Shown piece by piece: positions 52,722-62,185 of a DNA stretch of 64,000 nt (positions are counted from its first letter, which is position 1; each line of letters starts with the position of its first letter). This stretch comes from MA-ANB-1 sp965216445 (GTDB lineage: Bacteria; Actinomycetota; Acidimicrobiia; Spongiisociales; ZC4RG35), in NCBI GenBank assembly GCA_965216445.1, contig OZ244166.1, forward strand, positions 1,550,001 through 1,614,000, written 5' to 3'. The notes beneath the pieces were generated by a model. That model searched no databases, had not been told where the DNA came from, and saw nothing but the letters and a program-made list of their open reading frames with translations. The position numbers and the translations under genes were made by a program.

Positions 52722-55139
52722 TCAGTCCATGTCGAAGCTGGGGGCTGCCCGGCGTTCGCTGGTCCTGTTGGATTTCGCTTCGGAGCTTCCTTCGCGATCT
52801 CCGCGGTCGTTGCCACGGTCACGGTTGCGGTTGCCACCGTCGCGGTTGCCACCTCGGTCACGGTTGCGGCCACCATTGCGGTCGCCACCCCGTCCCCGAC
52901 CGTTCCGGTCGCCACGGTCACGGTCACCACGACCACCACGGTCGTTGCCACCGCCCGAAGGGGCGTCTGGGTCGGGAAGCGTCGCACCTGGAAGGGCTTC
53001 AACCAGCTCGAGGCTGACCTTTCCTCGTTCCAGGTCACGAACCCGAACCTTCAACTCATCACCATCGGAGAGATAGTCCTCAACGTTTTCGACACGCTTG
53101 GAACCGTCGATCCGGGAGATGTGGAGTAGTCCGTCTCGTCCGGGAAGAATGTTGATGAATGCACCAAACTTGGTGATTCCAACAACCTTGCCTTCATATT
53201 CCTCACCGACATGAGCTTCGGGTGGGAATGCGATCTGCATGACCCGTTCCTTGGCTGCGGCGAGAGCCTCTCCATCGGAGGAGGCGATTCGAACGATTCC
53301 ATGTCCGTCTGCTTCGTCGATTTCGATCGCTGCACCTGTGACCTCTTCGAGCTCACGGATGACCGCACCCTTGGGTCCGATGACCTCACCGATCTTGTCC
53401 TTGGGGATCTCGATCGACTCGATACGCGGCGCCCACTGATTCATTTCAGTTCTGGGCTCCGAGATCGCCGCGTTCATGGCCTCGAGGATGTGGAGACGTG
53501 CTGTCTTCGCCTGGCTCAACGCGTTGATCAGAACTTCTGACGGAAGTCCCTCGATCTTCGTGTCGAGTTGGAGGGCGGTGATGACATCAGCGGTTCCTGC
53601 GACCTTGAAGTCCATGTCCCCAAGTGCGTCCTCAGCACCGAGGATGTCGGTGAGAGTCACGAAGTTCCCATCCTTGTGGATTAGGCCCATCGCAATACCG
53701 GCTACCGGACTTGCAATTGGGACACCAGCATCCATCAGCGAAAGCGACGATCCACAAACTGACGCCATGGACGACGAACCGTTGGACCCGAGAACCTCAG
53801 AGACCAAACGCAATGCGTAAGGGAACTCATCGGCATCAGGGACTACCGGAAGCACTGCCTTCTCCGCGAGCGCACCATGCCCGATTTCGCGACGCTTCGG
53901 ACCGCGCATGAAGCCGGTCTCACCTGTCGAGAACGGTGGGAAGTTGTAATGGTGCATGTAACGCTTCGAGTCCTCGTTGGCGAGGGTGTCGAGCATCTGC
54001 TCCATCTTCAGCATTCCCAGAGTCGTGATGTTCAAGACCTGAGTCTCACCACGCTGGAACAACGCAGAACCGTGGGTCCGGTCGATCACTCCGACTTCGA
54101 CCGATAGTGGCCGTACATCGGTTAGACCACGTCCATCCAGACGAATTCCTTCGTCGAGGACACGCTGGCGGGCCATGTTCTTGAAGACCTTCTTGAAAGC
54201 AGCCTTCGCCTCGCGGATTGCGTCGGCATCGTCTTCGTCGATTCCCAATTCGGCGAGCACCTCGTCGCGGGCAGCCGACTCGGCGTTCTGACGTTCGTGC
54301 TTGCCTGCGATCTTGACGATCTCGGCAACCTTGCCCGAAGCTGCGGCTTCGACCCGTGAGTACATTTCCTCACTGAAATCGGACGCCAGCGGGAACTCCA
54401 CTTCGGGGATATCCACTTGACTGGCCAGTTCGTTCTGCAGGTCGATCATCTGGGCGATGTACTGCTTCGACTCCTCGAGGCCACGGGCGACTGTCTCCTC
54501 ATCAGAGGGCTGATCGCCGTCGGCAATCAGACGGATCCCGTGTGGGGTGGCGCCTGCCTCGACCATGGTGATGTCGATCTCACCAGCGCTATTGCGATGG
54601 CCGACAACGGTCAATTCGAAAACAGATTCTTCGAGTTCGTCGGCTGATGGGAACGCAACCCACTCACCCTTCTTGAGACCCAGGTGGACACCACCGAGTG
54701 GTCCCTCGAACGGGATTGGGCTGACGCTGAGTGCGGCCGAAGCGCCGTTCAACGCAATTACGTCAAAGGCAAACTGCGGGTCGACTGAAAGGCTTGTTGC
54801 AACGATGTGTGTCTCGCAACGGAATCCGTCCTTGAACGATGGACGGAGAGGACGGTCGATCAGACGACAGGTAAGTATTCCCTGCTCGCTGGGCCGACCC
54901 TCACGACGGAAGAACGATCCGGGGATCTTTCCAACCGAGTACATACGTTCTTCGAAGTCGACGGTGAGAGGGAAGAAATCGACACCCTCACGCATCTTTC
55001 TGCTTGCTGTGGCGGTAACCAGGATCTGGGTACCTCCGAGTGTGGCGACGACGGCTCCGTCTGCCTGACCGGCCATTTTGCCGGTGCTAAGCGAGACTTC
55101 CTTGTCGCCTACGGTGCCTTGCACCTTGAATTCGGGCAC
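52722..55139 (-). CDS. pnp: Polyribonucleotide nucleotidyltransferase (PNPase)
   Basis: 805 aa. GTG 55139 is chosen because AAGGAG lies 6 nt upstream and the protein then starts PEFKVQGTVGDKEVSLSTG; upstream ATGs would add about 20-40 unrelated residues. Two RNase PH domains (FFPLTVDFEERMY and GSFFRREGRPSE in the first; RRREIGHGALAE in the second), then KH (IPKDKIGEVIGPKGAVIREL) and S1 (GEEYEGKVVGITKFGAFI). The C-terminus adds about 80 residues rich in Arg-Gly-Asp-Asn repeats. It degrades mRNA with phosphate. Follows rpsO as usual. Confidence 0.96.
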   Translation of the reverse strand: MPEFKVQGTVGDKEVSLSTGKMAGQADGAVVATLGGTQILVTATASRKMREGVDFFPLTVDFEERMYSVGKIPGSFFRREGRPSEQGILTCRLIDRPLRPSFKDGFRCETHIVATSLSVDPQFAFDVIALNGASAALSVSPIPFEGPLGGVHLGLKKGEWVAFPSADELEESVFELTVVGHRNSAGEIDITMVEAGATPHGIRLIADGDQPSDEETVARGLEESKQYIAQMIDLQNELASQVDIPEVEFPLASDFSEEMYSRVEAAASGKVAEIVKIAGKHERQNAESAARDEVLAELGIDEDDADAIREAKAAFKKVFKNMARQRVLDEGIRLDGRGLTDVRPLSVEVGVIDRTHGSALFQRGETQVLNITTLGMLKMEQMLDTLANEDSKRYMHHYNFPPFSTGETGFMRGPKRREIGHGALAEKAVLPVVPDADEFPYALRLVSEVLGSNGSSSMASVCGSSLSLMDAGVPIASPVAGIAMGLIHKDGNFVTLTDILGAEDALGDMDFKVAGTADVITALQLDTKIEGLPSEVLINALSQAKTARLHILEAMNAAISEPRTEMNQWAPRIESIEIPKDKIGEVIGPKGAVIRELEEVTGAAIEIDEADGHGIVRIASSDGEALAAAKERVMQIAFPPEAHVGEEYEGKVVGITKFGAFINILPGRDGLLHISRIDGSKRVENVEDYLSDGDELKVRVRDLERGKVSLELVEALPGATLPDPDAPSGGGNDRGGRGDRDRGDRNGRGRGGDRNGGRNRDRGGNRDGGNRNRDRGNDRGDREGSSEAKSNRTSERRAAPSFDMD
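52793..52965. repeat. Low-complexity RG-rich repeat in the 3' end of pnp
   Basis: Short units such as CGGTTGCCACCGTC and CGGTCACGGTTGCG recur here; they encode the Arg-Gly-rich tail of PNPase (RDRGD, NRDRG, GGDRNGG types). No phase-variable homopolymer is present. Confidence 0.8.
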
Positions 55140-55275
55140 TTGGTGCTCCTTGTTGTAAGGAGCCGGGGACCTGTTGGCAGTAGTCATGCCTCGCGAAACA
55201 TTCGAGGCATCGCCACTGACAACCGGGTCCGGCTCATTGGCATTGTGTGATCTCAACCACTGGGGTTGAAGCTGT

Positions 55276-55316
55276 GGGGCAAGCCCCGATAAACGTAAGG
55301 AGCGGCGAACCGCTCC
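55276..55316 (-). other. Two tetraloop hairpins between rpsO and pnp
   Basis: On the minus strand GGAGCGG-TTCG-CCGCTCC (55316-55299) is followed by GGGG-CTTG-CCCC (55287-55276). UUCG and CUUG are both very stable tetraloops. There is no T tract. This is the position where PNPase and RNase III act in pnp autoregulation in other bacteria. Confidence 0.6.
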
Positions 55317-55332
55317 CTACGAGTAAAACTAG

Positions 55333-55590
55333 TTATCGACGAAGGCCGAGTTTGGCAATCAACGCCCTGTAACGCTCGACATCCTTCCGACGAAGGTAGT
55401 CCAGGAGTCGACGACGCTTACCGACCATCATCAAGAGACCACGACGACTGTGATGGTCGTGCTTGTGCTCACGAAGATGCTCGGTGAGGTGGTTGATTCG
55501 TTCCGAAAGCAGAGCCACCTGGACCTCAGGTGAGCCGGTGTCGCTTTCGTGTGTGCCGTATTCGGCGACTATTTCTGTTGCTGTCTTCAT
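55333..55590 (-). CDS. rpsO: Ribosomal protein S15
   Basis: 85 aa with the full S15 pattern: HESDTGSPEVQVALLSERINHLTEHLREHKHDHHSRRGLL and the terminal RRKLLDYLRRKD-type helix (here RRRLLDYLRRKD). It binds 16S rRNA in the small subunit. No clear SD precedes ATG 55590. Confidence 0.97.
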   Translation of the reverse strand: MKTATEIVAEYGTHESDTGSPEVQVALLSERINHLTEHLREHKHDHHSRRGLLMMVGKRRRLLDYLRRKDVERYRALIAKLGLRR

Positions 55591-55650
55591 TGCGCGTTAA
55601 ACCCGAATTGGTAGGAGGGGGTGGGTATGAACAATAACAGGAATCACAAT

Positions 55651-56574
55651 TCAACCCATAACCGAGGAGAGGATACCCCGCGATTGCTCGACGTCGCGTT
55701 GCATCTGGCTGACCAGGGCATCGACGTCATCGAAGGCCAGTTCCGGACGTAATCGCTTCACGAACTCGACCTGGAGTTGTTGTTCGTACAAATCCTCATC
55801 AAAGTCGAGCAAGAACGCCTCGACCAACCGCTGGCCTCCTCCAAAGGTGGGTCTCGTGCCCACGTTGGTCGCCGACATGTACTCTTTGCCTTGCCATCTC
55901 GATATCGTGGCGTAGACGCCGTCTGCAGGTATCACCTTGCGCGCCGGCGGCAGGAGATTGGCCGTCGGGAATCCGATTTGGCGTCCTCGTTTGTCCCCGT
56001 TGATGACAGTATTGGTCAGGCGATAGTTCGACCCGAGTAGTTGAGATGCTGTTGCGAGATCACCGGATTCGATCATGATCCGTATCCGCGAGCTCGACAC
56101 CGGCTCATCACCGGAGGCGACGAGTTGGACCGCCTCCGTAGCGAAACCTGCCCGCTCTCCAGCTGAACGAAGGAACCGAACATCGCCGGAGCGATCACGA
56201 CCGAACCGGAAGTCTTCACCAACCACCATGGAGGAGACGTTGAGTTTTCCGACAAGTACTTCGTCGATGAACTCCTGAGGTGACAGATATCGGACTTCAC
56301 TCAAGTCGAGAACCGCCACCAGCTCGACGCCGGCTGACTCCAACAGCTGGAGCCTTTCCTCAATGCTGGTTATCAGCCTTGGGTCCGTTCCGGGGATCAG
56401 CACCTCAACGGGGTGGGGTTCGAAGGTTATGACAGCCGGAATGCCCTCCCGACCCTTGGTGGCATCAATGAGTCGTCTGTGTCCGAGGTGGACACCGTCA
56501 AATACGCCAAGAGTCACCGAGGTCGAAGATGACGGACGCTCCCAGCCTCCAATCTCCCCGTCCAGAACTCTCAC
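55651..56574 (-). CDS. ribF: Bifunctional riboflavin kinase/FAD synthetase
   Basis: 307 aa. N-terminal nucleotidyltransferase domain: GVFDGVHLGHRRLI, FEPHPVEVL, EDFRFGRDRSGD, VSSSRIRI. C-terminal kinase: GDKRGRQIGFPTANL (P-T-A-N) and ATNVGTRPTFGGG. Makes FMN then FAD. Overlaps truB by 4 bp. Confidence 0.96.
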   Translation of the reverse strand: MRVLDGEIGGWERPSSSTSVTLGVFDGVHLGHRRLIDATKGREGIPAVITFEPHPVEVLIPGTDPRLITSIEERLQLLESAGVELVAVLDLSEVRYLSPQEFIDEVLVGKLNVSSMVVGEDFRFGRDRSGDVRFLRSAGERAGFATEAVQLVASGDEPVSSSRIRIMIESGDLATASQLLGSNYRLTNTVINGDKRGRQIGFPTANLLPPARKVIPADGVYATISRWQGKEYMSATNVGTRPTFGGGQRLVEAFLLDFDEDLYEQQLQVEFVKRLRPELAFDDVDALVSQMQRDVEQSRGILSSVMG

Positions 56575-57449
56575 GACGCGAGCACAACCTCAGCGCGACA
56601 GACGTCACCGGTTCGTCGATACACCGCGATCAAGTCACCCGCTTCGTTGATGACCCGAACCGGTTGCTCGCTAGGAATGCCGACCAGCGCTCCGCCGACA
56701 AACTGGACGCCATTACGCACCGCGCTCGCGGTCTCCTCGTCTACTTGGATCGACCCCAAGTCACGAAGTGCTTCGTCTGGTCGCAACAGGTTTTCCTCCC
56801 AGGAGTCGAGTTCATCCGCGGGAATCCCATGATCTTCGAGATTCAGTGAGCCGATCCTGGTTCTGCGTAGGGCAGTCAGATGAGCGGATCCGCCAAGGGC
56901 TGCGGCGATGTCATCGGCCAGGCTGCGCACATAAGTCCCCTTCCCACAGACAACTCGAAAGCTCACGTGCGGGTAGGGACCGTCTTCGACTCCGAGAAAC
57001 TCCAGCTCGTCCACACGCACCTCACGAGCCTCGCGTTCAACGACAACACCGCTGCGAGCCAACTCGTACAACCGTCGTCCATCGTGCTTTAGCGCGGAAA
57101 CCATCGGCGGCACCTGGTGAATTGTGCCGGTAAACCGTGGCGCAACAACCTCGAGCTGTTCCAGCGAGACGTCCATTGGGGTACGGCTCAGGACCGCACC
57201 GTCGGCATCGAGGGTGTCCGTCGACACTCCAAACTCGGCTGTCGCGAAATACTCCTTGGCCTGATCCTGGATGAATCGAATCAGGCGGGTCACCTTGCCG
57301 ATTGCGACCACTACAGCTCCAGTTGCCATCGGATCCAGAGTTCCGGCATGACCGACCTTCTTGATGCCGGTGGCGCGTCTGACTCGCGAGACAACTGAAT
57401 TCGACGTAATCCCGCCGGGTTTGTCGACAACGAGAAAGCCTGCGGTCAC
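56571..57449 (-). CDS. truB: tRNA pseudouridine-55 synthase
   Basis: 292 aa. Catalytic motif HAGTLDPMATG with the active Asp, KPGGITSNSVVSRVRR at the start and KGTYVRSLADDI. Modifies U55 of tRNA. Overlaps nrnA by 4 bp and ribF by 4 bp. Confidence 0.96.
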   Translation of the reverse strand: MTAGFLVVDKPGGITSNSVVSRVRRATGIKKVGHAGTLDPMATGAVVVAIGKVTRLIRFIQDQAKEYFATAEFGVSTDTLDADGAVLSRTPMDVSLEQLEVVAPRFTGTIHQVPPMVSALKHDGRRLYELARSGVVVEREAREVRVDELEFLGVEDGPYPHVSFRVVCGKGTYVRSLADDIAAALGGSAHLTALRRTRIGSLNLEDHGIPADELDSWEENLLRPDEALRDLGSIQVDEETASAVRNGVQFVGGALVGIPSEQPVRVINEAGDLIAVYRRTGDVCRAEVVLAS

Positions 57450-58414
57450 TTCTGCTCCATGACCTTCTCGACAACTGCTTCAATCGCATCTTCAGCGGTC
57501 ATGGAGACGGTTGCACCCGACGCCAGTCGATGACCTCCTCCGCCGAATGCTGCTGCGATGGCACCAACGTCGGTCTCGCCTCTTGACCTCAGACTCAGTT
57601 TCACACGGTCATCTTCATGTACCTTGGCCAGCACCGCGACATCGGCCTCGACGGCGAGCCTGATCGTGTTGATCAAGTTGTCGACATCGCCCCAGTCAAT
57701 GCCAGCAGCATCCAAATCTTCAGCGGTCAGAACCGTGGACACCACGCCGGCTTCAGCGTTGAGCTTGGCACGAGACATGGCAGCTCCCGCGGCATGCAGG
57801 TAGCCGAAGGGGGCCTGCTCATACACTTGCTGGCCGATGAAGTCGGTATCGGCACCAGCAGTGACGAGGTCCGCGGCCGCACGGAAAGTGGACGGTTTTG
57901 TTGCCGAGTATTGGAAGCGCCCGGTGTCGGTGACTATCGCCGTCATCAAGCAGGTGGCGATCTCTTCCGTCATGGGCCAGTCGAGAATCTCAAGGAGCTC
58001 GATAACCAGCTCGGCGGTTGCGGCCGCCTGCCCATCGACGACAGCGATGTCTCCGAAGCCTTCATTTGTAACGTGATGGTCAAGGACGATGAGCGTTCCG
58101 GCATTCTTGGCATTGTGAGCGAGCTCACCCAGCCTGTCAGCTGAACCTGCGTCCAGTACGACCATCACCTCGGGCTCGTCGGGGACCTCACCTGGGGCGA
58201 CCAGGCCGTGGGTAGGGAGAAATGAGAGGTTGTCCGGGATCAAGAAGGGCGAACCAAAGGATGTGACAACGGCTTTGCCCGCGTCACGAGCCGCCAGTGC
58301 CAGACCCATCATGGAACCGAGAGCGTCGCCGTCGGGCCCGACGTGACAGGCCAGAGACAACGAATCTGCGGCAGCTATTGCAGCAGCAGCTTCGGCGAGC
58401 TCTGTTTCTCGGGA
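57446..58414 (-). CDS. nrnA: DHH-family oligoribonuclease/pAp phosphatase (NrnA)
   Basis: 322 aa from ATG 58414, which follows GAGGAG and leaves a 7 nt gap after rbfA; a longer frame runs inside rbfA. Motifs: HVGPDGDALGSM (D-G-D-A), VVLDAGS, DHHVTNEG (DHH) and, in the DHHA1 domain, GGGGHRLASGA. It degrades nano-RNAs and pAp. Confidence 0.9.
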   Translation of the reverse strand, partial: SRETELAEAAAAIAAADSLSLACHVGPDGDALGSMMGLALAARDAGKAVVTSFGSPFLIPDNLSFLPTHGLVAPGEVPDEPEVMVVLDAGSADRLGELAHNAKNAGTLIVLDHHVTNEGFGDIAVVDGQAAATAELVIELLEILDWPMTEEIATCLMTAIVTDTGRFQYSATKPSTFRAAADLVTAGADTDFIGQQVYEQAPFGYLHAAGAAMSRAKLNAEAGVVSTVLTAEDLDAAGIDWGDVDNLINTIRLAVEADVAVLAKVHEDDRVKLSLRSRGETDVGAIAAAFGGGGHRLASGATVSMTAEDAIEAVVEKVMEQK

Positions 58415-58421
58415 CATCCTG

Positions 58422-58766
58422 CTACTCCTCTTCGCCGGTGCGGATCTCACGAAGGATCTGTTCGATACGCTCCCCCGCAACGACGCCGCGGTCGATCTCG
58501 AACTCCAGAACGGGTGTGTACTTGATCCTCACTTGGCGACCAATTGCGCGTTGGAGCCGTGGTCCGGCTGCCGCCAGGGCGGCAAGAACGTCTTCTTGGT
58601 CCGCATCGAGGACGTCGACGAACACCACTGCGCTTCTCAGATTCGGCGCGGTGTCGACTCCCGTGACGGACACCATCTCCAGCCGGGAATCGCTCAACTT
58701 CTCCAACTCTTCTGCAACGACCTCGCGAAGAATCGAGTTGACCTTAAGCATCCGTGGAGTTGCCAC
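58422..58766 (-). CDS. rbfA: Ribosome-binding factor A
   Basis: 114 aa with the KH-like fold pattern: ILREVVAEELEKLSDSRLEMVSVTGVDTAPNLRSAVVFVDV and the RIKYTPVLEFEID strand. Matures 16S rRNA in the 30S subunit. 33 bp after infB. Confidence 0.93.
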   Translation of the reverse strand: MATPRMLKVNSILREVVAEELEKLSDSRLEMVSVTGVDTAPNLRSAVVFVDVLDADQEDVLAALAAAGPRLQRAIGRQVRIKYTPVLEFEIDRGVVAGERIEQILREIRTGEEE

Positions 58767-58799
58767 TGGGTTACTCCTAATGGTGTCGTCTGGCGAGAC

Positions 58800-60848
58800 C
58801 TACGTTCTCGCCACTTCGCGAATGAGATAGACCTCGATGAGGTCGCCCTCTTTGATGTCGTTGTAGTTCTCGAAGCCCATACCGCATTCGAAACCGGAAG
58901 CGACTTCTCGAACATCGTCTTTGAATCTCCGCAGGGACGCCACCACGCCATCGTGGATCACCACACCATCCCGAAGGAGACGTGCTTTGGCACCACGTTG
59001 GACCAGTCCTTCGAGCACATAACAACCGGCAATGGTTCCACCGCGTGGGACCTTGAAGGTTGCCCGTACTTCGGCCGTGCCGAGCACCTGCTCCAACTCC
59101 TCAGGAGCAAGCTGACCGACCAGAAGCGCCTCAATGTCGTCAAGCAACTCGTAGATGATCGAATACGTTCTGACCTCAATCCCCATCTGCTCAGCGGCTT
59201 TGCGCGACTTGGGTTCGGGCCTGACGTTGAATCCGACTATCACCGCACCGGTCACATCTGCGAGAGACACGTCGTTCTCGTTGATTCCTCCAACAGCAGC
59301 ATGGACGATCTGAATCTCGCCGCCTTCGCGTTCGATCTTGCCGATCGAATCACGCAACGCTTCCAAGGAACCTTGGGCGTCAGCCTTCACGATCACATTG
59401 AGCTGAGCGTCTTCGGTGCGTAGCTGTTCCAGCAGTCCCTGGAGTCGATCGCGGGCACTGGGCATAGCTTGCTCGGCCAGCTTCTGCTCCTCGAGCCGAG
59501 CGGCAGCAATCTTGCGTGCTTCTCGGTCGTTCTTGACTACTTCGATGAAATCTCCGGCAGAGGGAACGTCGTCCCAGCCCATGATCTGGACCGGCGTGGC
59601 CGGCCCTGCTGACGTCAGCTGCTCACCTTTGTCGTCGAGCAAGGCTCGGGCCCGTCCCGAAATCGCCCCTGCGACGAAGGAGTCACCTTTCTTCAGGGTC
59701 CCTCGTTGAACGATCACCGAGGCGACCGGGCCGCGTCCGACTTCAAGTTGGGCTTCCACCACAACGCCAGACGCAGCCGGCTTTGGATTGGCTTTGAAGT
59801 CTTCGAGCTGTGCAATCAGGTCTATGACTTCGAGCAGGTCCGGAACGCCGTCACCCTTGAGGGCCGAAACCTCAACCGAGGGCACGTCACCACCCAACTC
59901 CTCAACGACCACACCGTGTTCTGTCAGCTCAGTGCGGACGCGCAACGGGTCAGCCCCGGGGGCATCCATCTTGTTCACGGCAACGATCATCTTCACTCCG
60001 GCTGCCAACGAGTGGGACACCGCTTCGATGGTTTGGGGCATGACTCCGTCATCAGCCGCCACGACCAGAATCACGATGTCGGTGATGTTGGCGCCACGGG
60101 CGCGCAACGCGGTGAAAGCTTCGTGACCGGGGGTGTCGATGAAGGTGATCGGGTGACCATTCACCTCCACCTGATAGGCACCGATGTGCTGGGTGATGCC
60201 ACCGGATTCATCGTCGACGACGTTTGCGTTGCGGATGGTGTCGAGGAGCGTGGTCTTTCCGTGGTCGACATGGCCCATAACCGTCACGACCGGAGGGCGA
60301 CCCACGAGATCTGCCTCATCGTCGTCGAACACCGGCTGTTCGGCGACCACAGGCTCGGGTTCGGATTCTTCGACTTCGACGATGTATCCGAAGGACTCGG
60401 CGACTTCGTCGATCAACGATGCCGGCATTTCCTGGTTTGCTCCGGCGGGAACTCCCCTCCCCAGAAGTGCTTTCACCACATCACCGGAGCCTTGACCGAT
60501 CGCTTCAGCGAAATCGGCGACCGACGCACCTGATTTGATGCTGGCAATGTCAATCTCATCATCGGCAGGGGCAACCTCGGGTTCCTCGCTGTCCGCTGGA
60601 GGTTCATGTGTCTCTGGTGTCGGAGTCGGCTCATCGACAACAGCGTCTTCGACCACATCCTCGGTTTCGGTTACCTCTTCGGCCTCTGCTTCGGCCTCAG
60701 CAGGGGCATAGGCAAGGCGAACCAGTTCTGCACCATCGTCGTCCAGTCCCGACGACGCCGTTTTGACTTCTAAGCCCAGCTCTTTGGCCTGTTCCAAAAC
60801 CTCTTTGGACTCGAGACCCAGTTCCCGGGCAAGCTCATAAACCCTCAC
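58800..60848 (-). CDS. infB: Translation initiation factor IF-2
   Basis: 682 aa, short for an actinobacterial IF-2. N-terminal RVYELARELGLESKEVL (IF2_N) and an acidic, Glu-rich linker, then a second IF2_N-like DVVKALLGRGV segment. GTPase: GHVDHGKTTLLD (G1), DTPGHEAF (G3), NKMD (G4). C-terminal domains carry the fMet-tRNA site. nusA ends 12 bp upstream; the small ylxR gene that often sits between nusA and infB is missing. Confidence 0.96.
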   Translation of the reverse strand: MRVYELARELGLESKEVLEQAKELGLEVKTASSGLDDDGAELVRLAYAPAEAEAEAEEVTETEDVVEDAVVDEPTPTPETHEPPADSEEPEVAPADDEIDIASIKSGASVADFAEAIGQGSGDVVKALLGRGVPAGANQEMPASLIDEVAESFGYIVEVEESEPEPVVAEQPVFDDDEADLVGRPPVVTVMGHVDHGKTTLLDTIRNANVVDDESGGITQHIGAYQVEVNGHPITFIDTPGHEAFTALRARGANITDIVILVVAADDGVMPQTIEAVSHSLAAGVKMIVAVNKMDAPGADPLRVRTELTEHGVVVEELGGDVPSVEVSALKGDGVPDLLEVIDLIAQLEDFKANPKPAASGVVVEAQLEVGRGPVASVIVQRGTLKKGDSFVAGAISGRARALLDDKGEQLTSAGPATPVQIMGWDDVPSAGDFIEVVKNDREARKIAAARLEEQKLAEQAMPSARDRLQGLLEQLRTEDAQLNVIVKADAQGSLEALRDSIGKIEREGGEIQIVHAAVGGINENDVSLADVTGAVIVGFNVRPEPKSRKAAEQMGIEVRTYSIIYELLDDIEALLVGQLAPEELEQVLGTAEVRATFKVPRGGTIAGCYVLEGLVQRGAKARLLRDGVVIHDGVVASLRRFKDDVREVASGFECGMGFENYNDIKEGDLIEVYLIREVART

Positions 60849-60860
60849 TAATCAACTCTC

Positions 60861-62177
60861 TCATTCACTCTCGTCATCGGTGTCATCCGAGGTTGGTTCC
60901 TCGGTAGCAGCAACCGCATCGCCGGCCGCCTCGTCGACTTCCGCCGGCGATGTTTCTGCATCAACCTCGGCGTCGCTCTCGTAGGTGATGCCGTCCTCAC
61001 CTGGATCGGGGGACGTTTCATCGGTGGCTTCTTCGGTTTCGACCGCTGCGGGTCCAGCCGCTTCGGACTGAGCCTCATCGGATGCAGTTGCTTCGGAGGC
61101 TTCAGCAGCCTCGGCATCGGCAGGTACAGCTTCGGCCGTTTCAGAATCGCCGGTCTCGGCTCCCTCCGCGCCTTCAGCCTCAGTCGTTTCTTCTGGTTCG
61201 GGTTCGCTGGTCTGATCGGGATGGATATCAACCTTGTACCCGGAAAGTCGAGCGGCCAGTCGTGCGTTCTGGCCCTCTTTCCCGATGGCCAGAGATAGCT
61301 GGTGTTCGGAGACGATGACATCTGCTGTCTTGGTCTCCTCGTCAATACGGACCTCTTGGACCTTGGCCGGGCCAAGCGACTCCGCAATGAACTGGCCAAT
61401 GTCGTCCCTCCACTGGACAACATCGACTTTCTCGCCTCGAAGCTCGTTCACTACCTGACGAACCCGCGACCCTCGAGCTCCAACACATGCGCCCTTCGGG
61501 TCGACGTTGGGGTCATGGGAGATGACAGCAATCTTGGTGCGGTGACCCGGCTCACGTGCGATGTTGACGATCTCGACCGTCCCATCGGTCAGCTCAGGGA
61601 CCTCCAGCTCCAGCAAACGACGAACCAGGTCCGGGTGGCTCCGGGAGACAACGATTTGGGCACCTTTGCCTTCGTTCCGAACCTCAATGATGAGAGCCTT
61701 GACCCGGTTGCCCCTTTCCAGGCGCTCAAACGGAATTCTCTCCGACCCGGGCAGGATCGCCTCGGCGTCACCCAGGTCGAGAATGACCGAGCGGTAGTCG
61801 ACCTGCTGTACCAGACCGGTGATCAGGTCACCTTCTCGTCCTTCGTACATGTCGTAAACGAGCTCACGCTTGGCTTCGCGCAACTTGTGCTGCATCACCT
61901 GTTTGAAGGACTGTGCTGCAATTCGCCCAAAGGCTTCACCTTCAGGAGTGTCTTCCCACTCGTCAACAACGTTGCCTTCTTCGTCAAGTACCTGGGCGTA
62001 GACCGTTACCTCACCCGAGTCTGGGTCGATCGTCACCCGTGCCTCTTCTGCAGCTCCGGGGCTCCGCTTGTAGGCGGCCACCAAGGCGTTGGCGAACGCG
62101 TCGAGGATGGCATCCACGGCAACACCACGTTCTCGTGCGAGAACTTCAATGGCCTCCATCATCGTGTCCAGTTGCAT
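60861..62177 (-). CDS. nusA: Transcription termination/antitermination factor NusA
   Basis: 438 aa from ATG 62177, with AGGAG 4 nt upstream overlapping the rimP stop region; ATG/GTG starts further up are rejected. N-terminal polymerase-binding domain, S1 domain (EGREGDLITGLVQQVDYRSVILDLGDAEAILP), then KH1 and KH2 (CVGARGSRVRQVVNEL, GKEGQNARLAARLSG). The last 110 residues are an acidic Glu/Ala/Asp-rich tail. Confidence 0.95.
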   Translation of the reverse strand: MQLDTMMEAIEVLARERGVAVDAILDAFANALVAAYKRSPGAAEEARVTIDPDSGEVTVYAQVLDEEGNVVDEWEDTPEGEAFGRIAAQSFKQVMQHKLREAKRELVYDMYEGREGDLITGLVQQVDYRSVILDLGDAEAILPGSERIPFERLERGNRVKALIIEVRNEGKGAQIVVSRSHPDLVRRLLELEVPELTDGTVEIVNIAREPGHRTKIAVISHDPNVDPKGACVGARGSRVRQVVNELRGEKVDVVQWRDDIGQFIAESLGPAKVQEVRIDEETKTADVIVSEHQLSLAIGKEGQNARLAARLSGYKVDIHPDQTSEPEPEETTEAEGAEGAETGDSETAEAVPADAEAAEASEATASDEAQSEAAGPAAVETEEATDETSPDPGEDGITYESDAEVDAETSPAEVDEAAGDAVAATEEPTSDDTDDESE

Positions 62178-62185
62178 GATTCTCC

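Noticed and set aside
52793..52965. Tandem repeat in pnp as a regulatory or mobile repeat
   Set aside because: It is coding and in frame, and simply reflects the Arg-Gly-rich tail.
55140..55256. Upstream ATG starts for PNPase
   Set aside because: They add unrelated residues, while GTG 55139 has an AAGGAG at ideal distance.
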